Below, piece by piece: positions 17,464 to 26,288 of a stretch of DNA of 64,000 bases. How positions within the stretch are numbered: position 1 is the first letter of the stretch; each line of letters begins with the position of its first letter. The DNA lies in assembly GCA_944324705.1 (NCBI GenBank), contig CALUXI010000007.1, forward strand, positions 1 to 64,000, written 5' to 3'. The stretch comes from an uncultured Acholeplasmatales bacterium. Lineage in GTDB: Bacteria; Bacillota_I; Bacilli_A; Acholeplasmatales; Anaeroplasmataceae. The notes beneath the pieces are model-generated. The model saw nothing but the letters and a program-made list of their open reading frames with translations, was not told the origin of the DNA and made no database searches. A program made the translations under genes and the position numbers.

Positions 17464-18796
17464 TTTTTACCTCCACTACTTTACTAATTATTTTACCATC
17501 TTTAACATTTGTCTCTATAATATCATTAATTTTTACATCCTTAATAGTTTTAATATATTTATCGTTTATACTAGCTATACTAAAACCTTTAGACATAATA
17601 TTTAAAGGATTTAAACTATCTAGTTTAGAACTTAAAAGTAAATATTTTTGCCTTTTTAAATTATATAAACTATTATATTTTAAAATTAGGTCATTATTCA
17701 ATTTTTTTACATATTCAAATCTATTAGTTATTTCCTTATTAACATTAACTTTATGTAATTTTAAATCTAATAAAGCTAATTTATTTTTACATTCTTCTAG
17801 TCTCTTACTAAACAAAAGTTTTAATTGTTTATTTAAATTAAATAAATTAGCTTTTTGTTTAATAATTTTATTTGTTGGCAAAGCATTCTTAACTCTTGTC
17901 TCTAAATGCATTATTCTCAAAGTTAAATCATCTAACTTTTGCTTATATGATTTAGTAAGAATTTGTTTTAAACTACTAACTTCCCTATATAAACTTTCAC
18001 GTTCTGGGGTAACAAAAGTACCTGCTGCAGTTGGAGTTGGAGAACGCATATCTGAAACATAATCACTAATTGTAAAATCAGTTTCATGTCCTACTGCTGA
18101 TATTAGGGGTATCTTGCTTTGATAAATAGCATTTGCGACTACCTCTTCATTAAAAGGCCATAAATCCTCCATTGAACCACCACCTCTAGCTAATATTATA
18201 ACATCAGCTAGGGCATCTTGATTGACTCTATTAATTTGTCTAGCAATAAGATTAGCTGCGCCCTCACCTTGAACTTTAGTAGGATAAACAATAATTTGTA
18301 GATTATTATATCTATGATTTATTGTTTTAATAATATCTCTAATAACTGCTCCAGTTGGTGAAGTTATTACAGCAATTGTCTGACAAAAACGAGGAATTGG
18401 TTTTTTATGTTCTATACTAAAATACCCTTTTTGATTCAATTCTTTTTTTAATTTTTCAAATTGTAAAAATAATTCACCAAGACCAGCATCCTTCATGCGT
18501 GACACATATATTTGATATGTACCACTAACAGGATACGTTGAAACTCTACCTCTTAAATAAACCTTAACCCCATTTTTAGGTACAAAGTTTAAAGTGCTAG
18601 CATCTCTTTGAAACATAATACAATTAATTTGAGTATAATCATCTTTTAATGCAAAATATAAATGTCCTGAAGAGTGAGCTTTAAAGCTTGTAATTTGACC
18701 TTCTAATAAAATATTTTGCAAAAATTCATCATTATCAAAACGATATTTTAAATAATTGTTAAGGGCAGTTACTGTCAAATATTTTGACTGTTCCAT
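17456..18796 (-). CDS. xseA: Exodeoxyribonuclease VII large subunit
   Basis: The 446-residue catalytic subunit has an N-terminal OB-fold (1-100), a catalytic core with ARGGGSMEDLWPFN and SAVGHETDFTISD, then a coiled-coil region (about 260-390) that holds XseB. It lies 1 base behind nusB; in Bacillus folD intervenes, but it is missing here. Confidence 0.95.
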   Translation of the reverse strand: MEQSKYLTVTALNNYLKYRFDNDEFLQNILLEGQITSFKAHSSGHLYFALKDDYTQINCIMFQRDASTLNFVPKNGVKVYLRGRVSTYPVSGTYQIYVSRMKDAGLGELFLQFEKLKKELNQKGYFSIEHKKPIPRFCQTIAVITSPTGAVIRDIIKTINHRYNNLQIIVYPTKVQGEGAANLIARQINRVNQDALADVIILARGGGSMEDLWPFNEEVVANAIYQSKIPLISAVGHETDFTISDYVSDMRSPTPTAAGTFVTPERESLYREVSSLKQILTKSYKQKLDDLTLRIMHLETRVKNALPTNKIIKQKANLFNLNKQLKLLFSKRLEECKNKLALLDLKLHKVNVNKEITNRFEYVKKLNNDLILKYNSLYNLKRQKYLLLSSKLDSLNPLNIMSKGFSIASINDKYIKTIKDVKINDIIETNVKDGKIISKVVEVKNA

Positions 18797-18797
18797 G

Positions 18798-19187
18798 TTA
18801 TACCTCTAAGTATTTTGCGATATTATCTAATAATTTATTATTAAAACTTACTGTATTTTCAGTATCAGTTTGAGTATATATTTTAGTAATATCTAAAGCT
18901 TCATTAATAATTATAGCTTTAGGTGTTTTAGAATACTTTAACTCATATGTAGCAAATAATAAAATAGCTAAATCAACTAGGTTTAAACGATTTATCGTAT
19001 ATTTTTTTAAATTAATTTTAATAATTTCCTCTAATTCATCTTTCTTTTCTAACACATTTGTTACTAAAACACTTAATTCTTCATCTGTTATTTCTTTTTC
19101 TCTTAATATTGTTAGTAAATCATCTTCTCTTAATAATACTTCATAAATAATTTTTATTGCTTCAACTCTCAAATTTCTTCTATCCAT
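18798..19187 (-). CDS. nusB: Transcription antitermination factor NusB
   Basis: The 129-residue all-helical protein starts MDRRNLRVEAIKIIYE and has the C-terminal NusB hallmarks SKTPKAIIINEALDITK and FNNKLLDNIAKYL. With NusE (S10) it binds boxA RNA during rRNA transcription. It opens the conserved xseA-xseB-dxs-tlyA-recN run. Confidence 0.9.
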   Translation of the reverse strand: MDRRNLRVEAIKIIYEVLLREDDLLTILREKEITDEELSVLVTNVLEKKDELEEIIKINLKKYTINRLNLVDLAILLFATYELKYSKTPKAIIINEALDITKIYTQTDTENTVSFNNKLLDNIAKYLEV

Positions 19188-19191
19188 AATC

Positions 19192-19923
19192 TCATTCCTT
19201 TAAAAACTTCATTATATCATCAACAATCTTTTGATAGTTTTCACTATTTAACATTAAATGTGATATATCATCATAAATAATTAATTCTTTTTTGCTAATT
19301 GCAATATCATACAAATATTTAACTGAGCCATATGGAACTAATTGATCTAATTTACCCCATATAATTAAAACTGGCACACTTATTGTTATTAATTCCTTAT
19401 TACATTTTTTAACAATTTTAATAAATGTTTGTAAATTATGAGGAGTATAGTTAGGTAATAACTCTTTAAACATAATCTTAAGTGACTCTTTATCATTATA
19501 AGTTAAAATATTTAATTCTTCTTTTTTATAATCTAAATCTTCTCTTATTTTACTTTCTTTTTTTACCTTTTTAATAAATTGTAGGCGATTATGTAGTAAA
19601 GAAAAATTTAAATATTTATTAGCTGGAGCTAATAAAACTAACTTTCTAATATTTCTTACACTTTGTAAATAAGTGGCCAAAGCACCACCCATAGAAAAGC
19701 CAATACAATCAATTTCATCATATTCTAAAGTTAAATTATCATAAGTTTCAAGTATTGTTTTAAATGTATCATTGACATTAAATAATTTATATTTTGGCGG
19801 TATAGTGTGACCGGGAATAGTACATAAACAAACCTTATCATATTTACTTTCTAAATAAGGAACTAAATTTTTAAAATCATCAATATTAGTTAAAAAACCA
19901 TGTATTAAAATTACAGCTTCCAT
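19192..19923 (-). CDS. Alpha/beta hydrolase (carboxylesterase/lipase-like)
   Basis: The 243-residue protein begins with an alpha/beta-hydrolase strand and oxyanion loop (ILIHGFLTN). The nucleophile elbow is GFSMGG with Ser77; an Asp (WGKLDQLVP, near 198) and a His (DISHLML, near 225) complete the triad. No signal peptide is seen. Size and motifs resemble the cytosolic Est30-type carboxylesterases of Bacilli; the substrate is unknown. Confidence 0.88.
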   Translation of the reverse strand: MEAVILIHGFLTNIDDFKNLVPYLESKYDKVCLCTIPGHTIPPKYKLFNVNDTFKTILETYDNLTLEYDEIDCIGFSMGGALATYLQSVRNIRKLVLLAPANKYLNFSLLHNRLQFIKKVKKESKIREDLDYKKEELNILTYNDKESLKIMFKELLPNYTPHNLQTFIKIVKKCNKELITISVPVLIIWGKLDQLVPYGSVKYLYDIAISKKELIIYDDISHLMLNSENYQKIVDDIMKFLKE

Positions 19924-19929
19924 AAAACC

Positions 19930-20919
19930 TCATTGAACAAGAAAAGCAATCAAATTAGTAATTCCTAGGAATAAAATATACATAATAATATATTTATAAT
20001 TTAAAACTAATTTATGTTTTTTGAAATACACAAATATGCAATAACTTAAAATCAAAACTAAATTAATTGCTAAAGCAAAATAACCAATTTCATAATTAGC
20101 TAACAATAAAACTAAAAACAAATAAATTGGACATAAAATTTTATAAGCAAAAATACTATCTGTTTTACTACCTATCAATTCCGGCTTTAATCTATTAACT
20201 CTATAAATTGTTAGGAAATGTAAAAAAATAGCTACCCCTAAAATAATAAAAATATTAAAATAATTATCAAACCCTTGACCAAATTGAGATATAGCAAACT
20301 GAGTAAAATATTTAGTCATATGATTAATTGATCCAATAAAACTAATTTTCGACCAACTCAAAAAAGTTTCATATTGACGTAGGCCAAAATAAATAACAAA
20401 CATAACTACAGCTGGTAAAGCTAAGTACGCAACTGATAAAACTATGGCATCTATTATGCGATAGACCCTTGAAGCAATAAAACTTTGGAACAAATAGACT
20501 GCTATAAATAATACGTTTGATAAGCCTAAATAAATAAATAAACTAGGGTAATAAAGAGGAATATTTTTAACATATAAAACTAAAATTCCTATTGATATAG
20601 CTAAAGTATAAACAATTAAGTTACTTATAATATGAAAATAAGTGGATGTCCGATATATATTTCCTCTTGAATCCGGCAGTGAAAAATAAATATTAGCAAT
20701 ATTTTGAAAATAATATTGTTTAAAATCCCAAATAGGAAGTATATATGCAATAATAAAATAAATTATCGTTGGAATATATATAATTTCTAACAACATTGTA
20801 ACTTTAGTTTTACTAATAAATAAATTTAACATTGGTGAGACCGCAATAAATAATATCATCAATATAACATAAAAAAACTTATACCTATTAAAAATATATT
20901 TTAAATAATTTAGATTCAT
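19930..20919 (-). CDS. ABC transporter permease, hydrophobic subunit
   Basis: I start this gene at the ATG at 20919 (329 residues, MNLNYLKYIF) because GGAGGT lies just before it and its ATGA overlaps the ATPase stop; the longer reading from 20949 would add ten unlikely residues. The protein has about eight to nine hydrophobic segments and no recognisable periplasmic domain. It pairs with the preceding ATPase as an ABC-2-like exporter. Substrate unknown. Confidence 0.8.
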   Translation of the reverse strand: MNLNYLKYIFNRYKFFYVILMILFIAVSPMLNLFISKTKVTMLLEIIYIPTIIYFIIAYILPIWDFKQYYFQNIANIYFSLPDSRGNIYRTSTYFHIISNLIVYTLAISIGILVLYVKNIPLYYPSLFIYLGLSNVLFIAVYLFQSFIASRVYRIIDAIVLSVAYLALPAVVMFVIYFGLRQYETFLSWSKISFIGSINHMTKYFTQFAISQFGQGFDNYFNIFIILGVAIFLHFLTIYRVNRLKPELIGSKTDSIFAYKILCPIYLFLVLLLANYEIGYFALAINLVLILSYCIFVYFKKHKLVLNYKYIIMYILFLGITNLIAFLVQ

Positions 20920-21779
20920 CTTAATACCTCCATCTGATATACAACCCAATCTTCAAATGAAATAGTATTAATTTCTAAAAACAAATTTTCCCTAAAAATA
21001 TATTTAATATCGTCAATTGATGAATAAATATCTAAATTAATAAAATCACTAGTTTCCTCTTTTTTTAGAATATATAAACTATCTAACTTATAATTAACAT
21101 TAGGTTTTTTTATTACATAGACGCGATAAATCGGATCCTTTTTAACTGTTTTATTATTCAAAGTAATTAACTTACCATCTTCTAAGTAACCAATAGCATC
21201 ACAAATATTAGATAATTCTCTTAAACTATGACTTGTTAGAACAACATTAACATTTTTCCTAGTTACCAATTTTTTCAATTCAGATTTAAAAATTCTTTTA
21301 CATATTGGATCAAGCCCATCAAATGTTTCATCAAGTAAAAGCAATTTAGGCCCGATAGCTAAAGCAATTGCCAAGAAAACTCTTTTTAATTTACCTTTTG
21401 ATAAATACATTAAAGGGTCATTTATTTTTAATGAAAATAAATCTAATAGATGCATAAAATAATTATAATCTATTTTATAAAATGAATAATAAAAATTTAA
21501 AACTTGCTTAACTGTTGAACTAGGCTCAAAAAAAGGATAGTCAGATATAAAAACAATATCTTTCTTGGCTAAATAATTTTCATAAATAGTTTCAGTTCCA
21601 AGTAATATTGTACCAGAATCAGGTTTTAATATTCCGCTACATAGTCTTAAAAGAGTCGTTTTACCTACACCATTAACTCCGACAATACCAAAAACTGAAT
21701 TAGATTTAACTGTAAAACTGCAATCATCAATAACTAGACGCCCATTTAAATATTTATTAACATGCAATACATCTAACAT
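20916..21779 (-). CDS. ABC transporter ATP-binding protein
   Basis: The 287-residue ATPase has Walker A GVNGVGKTT (34-42), a degenerate signature LSKGKLKR instead of LSGGQ near 131, Walker B LLLLDETFDGLDP and the switch His in LTSHSL. The C-terminal ~80 residues are a short domain unlike standard ATPases. It forms a transporter with the next gene; an MDR or lantibiotic-immunity-like exporter is possible but unproven. The extended -10 TGGTATAAT about 35 bases upstream is its likely promoter. Confidence 0.88.
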   Translation of the reverse strand: MLDVLHVNKYLNGRLVIDDCSFTVKSNSVFGIVGVNGVGKTTLLRLCSGILKPDSGTILLGTETIYENYLAKKDIVFISDYPFFEPSSTVKQVLNFYYSFYKIDYNYFMHLLDLFSLKINDPLMYLSKGKLKRVFLAIALAIGPKLLLLDETFDGLDPICKRIFKSELKKLVTRKNVNVVLTSHSLRELSNICDAIGYLEDGKLITLNNKTVKKDPIYRVYVIKKPNVNYKLDSLYILKKEETSDFINLDIYSSIDDIKYIFRENLFLEINTISFEDWVVYQMEVLR

Positions 21780-21837
21780 TTAAAGTTCACCTAGCCCTTC
21801 TATCATTTAATTATACCATAATTTAGCAATATTAAAA

Positions 21838-21864
21838 GAAAAAACTAAGAAATTAATCTTAGTT
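21838..21864 (-). terminator. Terminator of the thiT operon
   Basis: On the minus strand AACTAAGA and TCTTAGTT pair over 8 bp, followed by TTTTCTTTT, 7 bases after the stop of the 78-residue gene. Confidence 0.85.
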
Positions 21865-21870
21865 ACGTTC

Positions 21871-22107
21871 TTAATTATTAATACTCTTTTTCTTATAGTC
21901 TTGAAACATAAATATGCCAATAAATAGTACTATAATTCCGGAAATTAACCAAATGGTAAATGTATCACTACCATTAAAATCATAACCATAGTCATCAAAA
22001 ACTTGGCTTGGATCAACTAATTGACTTATCCACATATCAAGTAAAGATGCAAAAGCATAAATTGCATTTATAACACCTAAAATAATAACTAAAACAGCTT
22101 TTTTCAT
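21871..22107 (-). CDS. Small two-span membrane protein downstream of thiT
   Basis: The 78-residue protein has two hydrophobic segments (about 2-23 and 50-69) separated by an acidic, Tyr/Asp-rich loop, and a short basic tail. It is joined to thiT by a 1-base stop/start overlap, so it is under the same TPP riboswitch. No family was recognised; a role alongside thiamine uptake is only guilt by association. Confidence 0.75.
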   Translation of the reverse strand: MKKAVLVIILGVINAIYAFASLLDMWISQLVDPSQVFDDYGYDFNGSDTFTIWLISGIIVLFIGIFMFQDYKKKSINN

Positions 22108-22721
22108 TAGGCCTTTACCTCACTATTTTGAACTTTCTTATTTGCAAAGAAGAAATCACTTCTTCTTACATATATTACAATAACACAAGCTAAACATAAT
22201 ATAGTAGATGGAAGCATATAAACACCATTATACAAAATTGAGTATGCTAAAGGTCCGCCCCAGATTTCTTGAGGCCAGAAAAAATATCCTGCTAAAACAT
22301 GACATAGATATTTACCAAGTCCTCCAGCCACGCAAGCAAGGCTTAATATTATTAAGTTATATCTAGTTTCACTCTTTAATAAATATTTGAAAAAGCCTGC
22401 AAATAAGCCACAAATTGCATAAGCTAAAGTATAATCTAATAGAATTTGGAACATAACTTTATACCAATCACTACTAATAGCATAAACTCCACCTAACATT
22501 TGTAGAATACCAGTTACAAGCCCAGCTAAAAAACCAACAACAGGTCCTCTTCTTACAGCTAGGATAATAATCGGTAACATTGCAATACCAACACTACCGC
22601 CATTAGCAAAGAATGGGATAGCATCAAAAATAACACCTTGTAATAAATCTAATACAAAGGCAAGTGCAGCCATAATAGCCGCTTCGGCGACAGTACGCAC
22701 TAATTCATCATTTTTATTCAT
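22107..22721 (-). CDS. thiT: Thiamine ECF transporter S component ThiT
   Basis: The 204-residue membrane protein captures thiamine for the energy-coupling-factor transporter. It has about six spans, and the family pattern AALAFVLDLLQGVIF, GGSVGIAMLPIIILA, RRGPVVGFLAGLVTGILQ and HVLAGYFFWP. It lies right behind a complete TPP riboswitch, which confirms the substrate. The general ECF module (EcfA/A/T) is not in the window. Confidence 0.95.
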   Translation of the reverse strand: MNKNDELVRTVAEAAIMAALAFVLDLLQGVIFDAIPFFANGGSVGIAMLPIIILAVRRGPVVGFLAGLVTGILQMLGGVYAISSDWYKVMFQILLDYTLAYAICGLFAGFFKYLLKSETRYNLIILSLACVAGGLGKYLCHVLAGYFFWPQEIWGGPLAYSILYNGVYMLPSTILCLACVIVIYVRRSDFFFANKKVQNSEVKA

Positions 22722-22741
22722 TTTTTTCTCCTCTTTTAAAA

Positions 22742-22864
22742 TAAAAAATGTCCGTTTAGGACAATGCTAAAAAGGATATGATAAAAAATCTTCCCTTCGC
22801 TAGCATTACCTAGATCAGGTCAATGGGTCGACATTAGTCCTCTCAGCTTTTAGGCTCCCCAAGA
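22742..22864 (-). ncRNA. TPP riboswitch (THI element) with terminator platform
   Basis: The aptamer spans 22864 to 22789 on the minus strand. It shows the conserved GGGGAGCC, CTGAGAGG, GACCTGATCT and AATGCTAGCGAAGGGA blocks; UCUU at the 5-prime end pairs with AAGA at the 3-prime end as P1. Downstream, TGTCC-TAAAC-GGACA (22763-22749) followed by a T-tract is a short terminator. AATGCTA in the aptamer (22807-22801) is perfectly complementary to TAGCATT (22769-22763) at the terminator foot, giving a likely alternative pairing. TPP should switch thiT off. Confidence 0.96.
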
Positions 22865-22872
22865 CGTGTTGT

Positions 22873-22881
22873 ATTATATCA
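22873..22881 (-). promoter_or_regulatory. Extended -10 promoter of the TPP riboswitch
   Basis: TGATATAAT on the minus strand is an extended -10 element placed about 8 bases before the aptamer 5-prime end. The -35 region is only T-rich. Confidence 0.6.
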
Positions 22882-22955
22882 TAATCAATTATAAAAAAAA
22901 AGACATTTAAACCTTTTTATGTTCTTTCTCCATAATTTCATTTTGCCACCATAAC

Positions 22956-23272
22956 TTAATTTTTAATCCACTTAGCATATAGTTTTGTTTCTACATAAGT
23001 ATGAGTACTTATTTATTCATTATAAAACTACTTATATTCTTCTGTTTAACCCTCATCAGGTTCCTCATAATATATATAACTACCACTTGTATTATCACTA
23101 TTAAAATCCCACTCATTTATACATTCAGCTTCTTTATACCATCCGGCAAATGTATAACCTCTCTAGTTGGTTTTGGTGGTATATATTCAATTAAATCATT
23201 ATCATAATTATCTACCCAATAATAACCATCATTATGTGCTTCTTCATAATTATAAATATATGAACACAATGT
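22956..23272 (-). pseudogene. Remnant of a Listeria-Bacteroides (InlB B-type) repeat protein
   Basis: Read on the minus strand, the stretch encodes IEYIPPKPTRE, then after a one-base frameshift YTFAGWYKEAECINEWDFN, and later YVETKLYAKWIKN before a stop. GYTFAGWY...W.F and LYAKW are the hallmark blocks of the Listeria-Bacteroides repeat found in large surface proteins. Three in-frame stops interrupt the last part and there is no start or signal peptide, so this is a decayed 3-prime end of a surface-protein gene. It fills most of the otherwise gene-free 600 bases between the riboswitch and thiN. Confidence 0.75.
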
Positions 23273-23298
23273 CTAATTTTATGGAATTGTGTTTTTTT
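23263..23298 (+). terminator. Orphan terminator-like hairpin on the plus strand
   Basis: AACACAAT (23263-23270) pairs with ATTGTGTT (23286-23293) around a 15-base loop and is followed by more T. No plus-strand gene precedes it, so it may be chance or a leftover from the decayed locus. Confidence 0.4.
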
Positions 23299-23310
23299 GC
23301 TTTAAATAGT

Positions 23311-23336
23311 AAAAAAGCCTTCATAAATTTGAAGAC
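23311..23336 (-). terminator. Terminator of the thyA-thiN operon
   Basis: On the minus strand GTCTTCA pairs with TGAAGGC (one G:T pair) and is followed by six T, 18 bases after the thiN stop. Confidence 0.8.
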
Positions 23337-23354
23337 TTTAATACATATATAATA

Positions 23355-23978
23355 TTAAAATTGTAAATTATAATCATTTTTTGAAAATATAATTAAACCT
23401 GTACCATTAAACTTTATAGTAGCCTTTTTTGCTTCTATTTCATTTGAAATGCATAGATTATCAAATTTATTAAAATGATAATAGTTTAAATTATACTTAA
23501 ACCCTTTTAAATCAATTATACTATTTTCAGCAGCAAAAAAAGAAATATATTTATAATCTAAATAAGTTAATTTATCAATCTCTAAATAATTTGGTAATTT
23601 AAAAACTAAGGATTCATCATCTTGAAATAGAATATTATCATATTTTAAGACTATATTTAAATTAGCTAATAAATGTTCAATTCTCTTACCTTTAATACCA
23701 CCATGAATAATAATTTTGCTTGCAGTATTAAACATTTTAATAGCATACTCAGTATCTGTTTCATCCTTTATTGGATTTAATTTTATAACATTTTTAATTT
23801 CTTTTTTAACCTTTAAATATTCTAAATCACTAATAGAATCAAAATCACCTAAAGCATAATCTAATTTTATCGCATTGTTAAGAGCTATTATAGTTCCTTT
23901 ATCAATCCCAACCTTAATACTATTAGGTAATAATTTTAGATTAGTTTCACAAAATGGCAAAATAAATTCATATATCAT
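23355..23978 (-). CDS. thiN: Thiamine pyrophosphokinase
   Basis: ThiN transfers pyrophosphate from ATP to thiamine to make TPP. The 207-residue protein keeps the family motifs: VGIDKGTIIAL, the acidic DYALGDFDSI, KDETDTEYAI, and HGGIKGKRIEHLLANL. With ThiT it forms a complete thiamine salvage route; no thiamine synthesis genes occur here. It overlaps mutS2 by 4 bases, and is not itself behind a riboswitch. Confidence 0.93.
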   Translation of the reverse strand: MIYEFILPFCETNLKLLPNSIKVGIDKGTIIALNNAIKLDYALGDFDSISDLEYLKVKKEIKNVIKLNPIKDETDTEYAIKMFNTASKIIIHGGIKGKRIEHLLANLNIVLKYDNILFQDDESLVFKLPNYLEIDKLTYLDYKYISFFAAENSIIDLKGFKYNLNYYHFNKFDNLCISNEIEAKKATIKFNGTGLIIFSKNDYNLQF

Positions 23979-26287
23979 TTTAAATATACCACAGTAGCCC
24001 CATTAAGGCCCTCTCCCTCGCCACCATAGCGATAGCTTTTAACATTTGGGTTTTGTTTAAGAACCTCCCAAACTCTTTGTCTAACTACCCCAGTTCCAAA
24101 GCCATGAATAATATTTACACATTCATAATTTGCTAAGGTAGCTTTATCTATGAAGTCTTCAACTAAATTTTTAACTTCTTCGTATCTTTTACCGCGTAAA
24201 TCGAGTTTAATGCTAGCTCCTGAAATACTGTTGTATCCCGTTAATTTTGGTTTTTTAACAACTTTAGTTTCTTTAACCTCTGTTTTTAATAAATCTTTTT
24301 TCTTAAAATCCATAGTAAATTGACCAAAGTTAACTTTATAACGGTCTTTATTAATTGCTAATATTTTTCCAACTTTATCATAAGGAATAATCTTAACAAA
24401 ATCCCCAACTTTAAAATCCTCATTAAATAAAGTACTATTAATATCTTCAGTTTCTAGATTATTAACTTTATTTTTTAAATTAGCTAAAATATGTTCTTTA
24501 ATTTCAGCTTCTTTTTTCATTTCTTTTAATTCATTCAATATATTGAAAGCTTCTTCTTTAGCTTTACTGATTATATTATCGGCTTCTTTTTTTGCTTTTT
24601 GTAATAAATTATTTCTTTCTTTTTCTAAATATAGTTTTTCTTTATTAACTTCTTTTAAAGCTTCTTCTAATTTTAAATTATTTTGCTCATATTCATCCAA
24701 TTTTTCTTGTAAGCCTTGCATTTTGCTTTCATAGTTTAAAACACCCTGATTAATTGGTCCAGCATCAATAATATTTTTAGCATCTACAATAATATCCTGA
24801 TTTAATCCTAAATTAGAAGCTATGTCTAAAGCATTTGATGAACCAGGAATACCTAGTAAAATCTTATATGTTGGTTTTAAAGTGATTGTATTAAATTCAA
24901 CACTTGCATTAACAATTCCTTCATTTTGGTAAGCAAAATTTTTAAGATCCGTATAATGAGTAGTAATGATAGCTTTAGCATTATTATTTTTTAAATGCTT
25001 GATTAAAGCTATAGCTAAAGCACTACCTTCTTTAGGATCCGTACCAGAACCTAATTCATCTAATAAAATCAAACTAGAATTTAAATCATTGGCTAAAATT
25101 TTAATAACTTTAGTAATATGGCTACTAAAAGTAGACAGGCTTTCTTCAATACTTTGTTCATCTCCAATGTCAGCCAAAATATTTTTAAAAACAAAATATG
25201 TACTATCTTTTTTACTATTAGGAAAAATACCAGCTTGAACCATTAAACTTAATAAACCTACCGTCTTTAATGTAACAGTTTTACCACCTGTATTAGGGCC
25301 AGTGATAATAATTACATTATCTTTATTTTGCATTCTTATGCTAATAGGGACTACTTTGTCTTTATTAATTAGAGGATGACAAACATTTTGTAAATTAAAA
25401 CTATAATCATTACTAATTTTAGGTTTAGGATTTTCTTTAGAAAAAACAGCTTTAGCAAATATCAAATCTAACTTTATTATTAAATTATAGTTATTTAATA
25501 ATTGTTCACTATTTGCTGATATTAATAAACTCAATTCTTCTAAAATCTTTTTTATCTCTTTAAATTCTTCTTCTCTTAAATTATCAAGTTCATTACCAAT
25601 TACGAATGTATCAGCTGGTTCAATGTAACAAGTAGTATTAGAACTTGATACATCATGAACTATACCTTTAAAAGAATTTTTATATTCTATTTTAACTGGC
25701 AAACACATTCTATTATCTCTAATAACAATTAGTAGTTCATTTAATTTATTAACATTTTCTTGCATTAAGAGATTTAAAGTTTGTCTTAATCTATTTTCAG
25801 CTAAATTAATCTTACGCCTAATTTGCATTAAGTTTTTTGAAGCTTGATCAAAAATTTTACCTTCTGGAGAAACAGCAAAACTTAATAAATTTTTTAATTT
25901 ACTCAAATTAATAAATTTTAAATTGTATTTATTTAAAGAACTATAATCTTCTTTACTCTCATTAAAAATATTATTTAAATATTTATTTATTTCAAGACTA
26001 CTATTGATTAAAGCTAAGACATCAAGTATTTCCTCGACTTCTAAAACCCCACCTTTAGAGGTTCTTAAAATAGCTTCGTTGACTTGATTAAAATTACTAA
26101 TTGGTAACGGACCATATTTAACTATAATTTTAATCGCCTCATCTGTTTCATCTAATAACTCTAAAACATCCTCTTTAGTTGAGGCAATATCTAAATTATT
26201 TAAATTTTCCTTAGTAGCCTTTAAAAAACAATAATCTTTAATCATATTTAAAACTTTATCAAATTCTAAAGTTTTAGTATCAAACAT
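23975..26287 (-). CDS. mutS2: Endonuclease MutS2 (ribosome-collision/recombination factor)
   Basis: The 770-residue protein has MutS-like core and ATPase domains with Walker A GPNTGGKT near 331, Walker B LILLDELGSGTDP and THYTDLK. A central coiled coil (about 510-610) leads to a KOW-like domain (VGDFVKIIPYDKVGKIL) and a C-terminal Smr nuclease domain with LDLRGKRYEE and HGFGTGVVR. MutS2 is known to suppress recombination and to act on collided ribosomes in Bacilli. It starts one base after the 178-residue gene. Confidence 0.96.
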   Translation of the reverse strand: MFDTKTLEFDKVLNMIKDYCFLKATKENLNNLDIASTKEDVLELLDETDEAIKIIVKYGPLPISNFNQVNEAILRTSKGGVLEVEEILDVLALINSSLEINKYLNNIFNESKEDYSSLNKYNLKFINLSKLKNLLSFAVSPEGKIFDQASKNLMQIRRKINLAENRLRQTLNLLMQENVNKLNELLIVIRDNRMCLPVKIEYKNSFKGIVHDVSSSNTTCYIEPADTFVIGNELDNLREEEFKEIKKILEELSLLISANSEQLLNNYNLIIKLDLIFAKAVFSKENPKPKISNDYSFNLQNVCHPLINKDKVVPISIRMQNKDNVIIITGPNTGGKTVTLKTVGLLSLMVQAGIFPNSKKDSTYFVFKNILADIGDEQSIEESLSTFSSHITKVIKILANDLNSSLILLDELGSGTDPKEGSALAIALIKHLKNNNAKAIITTHYTDLKNFAYQNEGIVNASVEFNTITLKPTYKILLGIPGSSNALDIASNLGLNQDIIVDAKNIIDAGPINQGVLNYESKMQGLQEKLDEYEQNNLKLEEALKEVNKEKLYLEKERNNLLQKAKKEADNIISKAKEEAFNILNELKEMKKEAEIKEHILANLKNKVNNLETEDINSTLFNEDFKVGDFVKIIPYDKVGKILAINKDRYKVNFGQFTMDFKKKDLLKTEVKETKVVKKPKLTGYNSISGASIKLDLRGKRYEEVKNLVEDFIDKATLANYECVNIIHGFGTGVVRQRVWEVLKQNPNVKSYRYGGEGEGLNGATVVYLK

Positions 26288-26288
26288 T

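Noticed and set aside
23001-23207. Plus-strand open frame, hydrophobic
   Set aside because: It is antisense to the repeat-protein remnant, which has recognisable domain blocks on the minus strand, and it lacks a ribosome-binding site.
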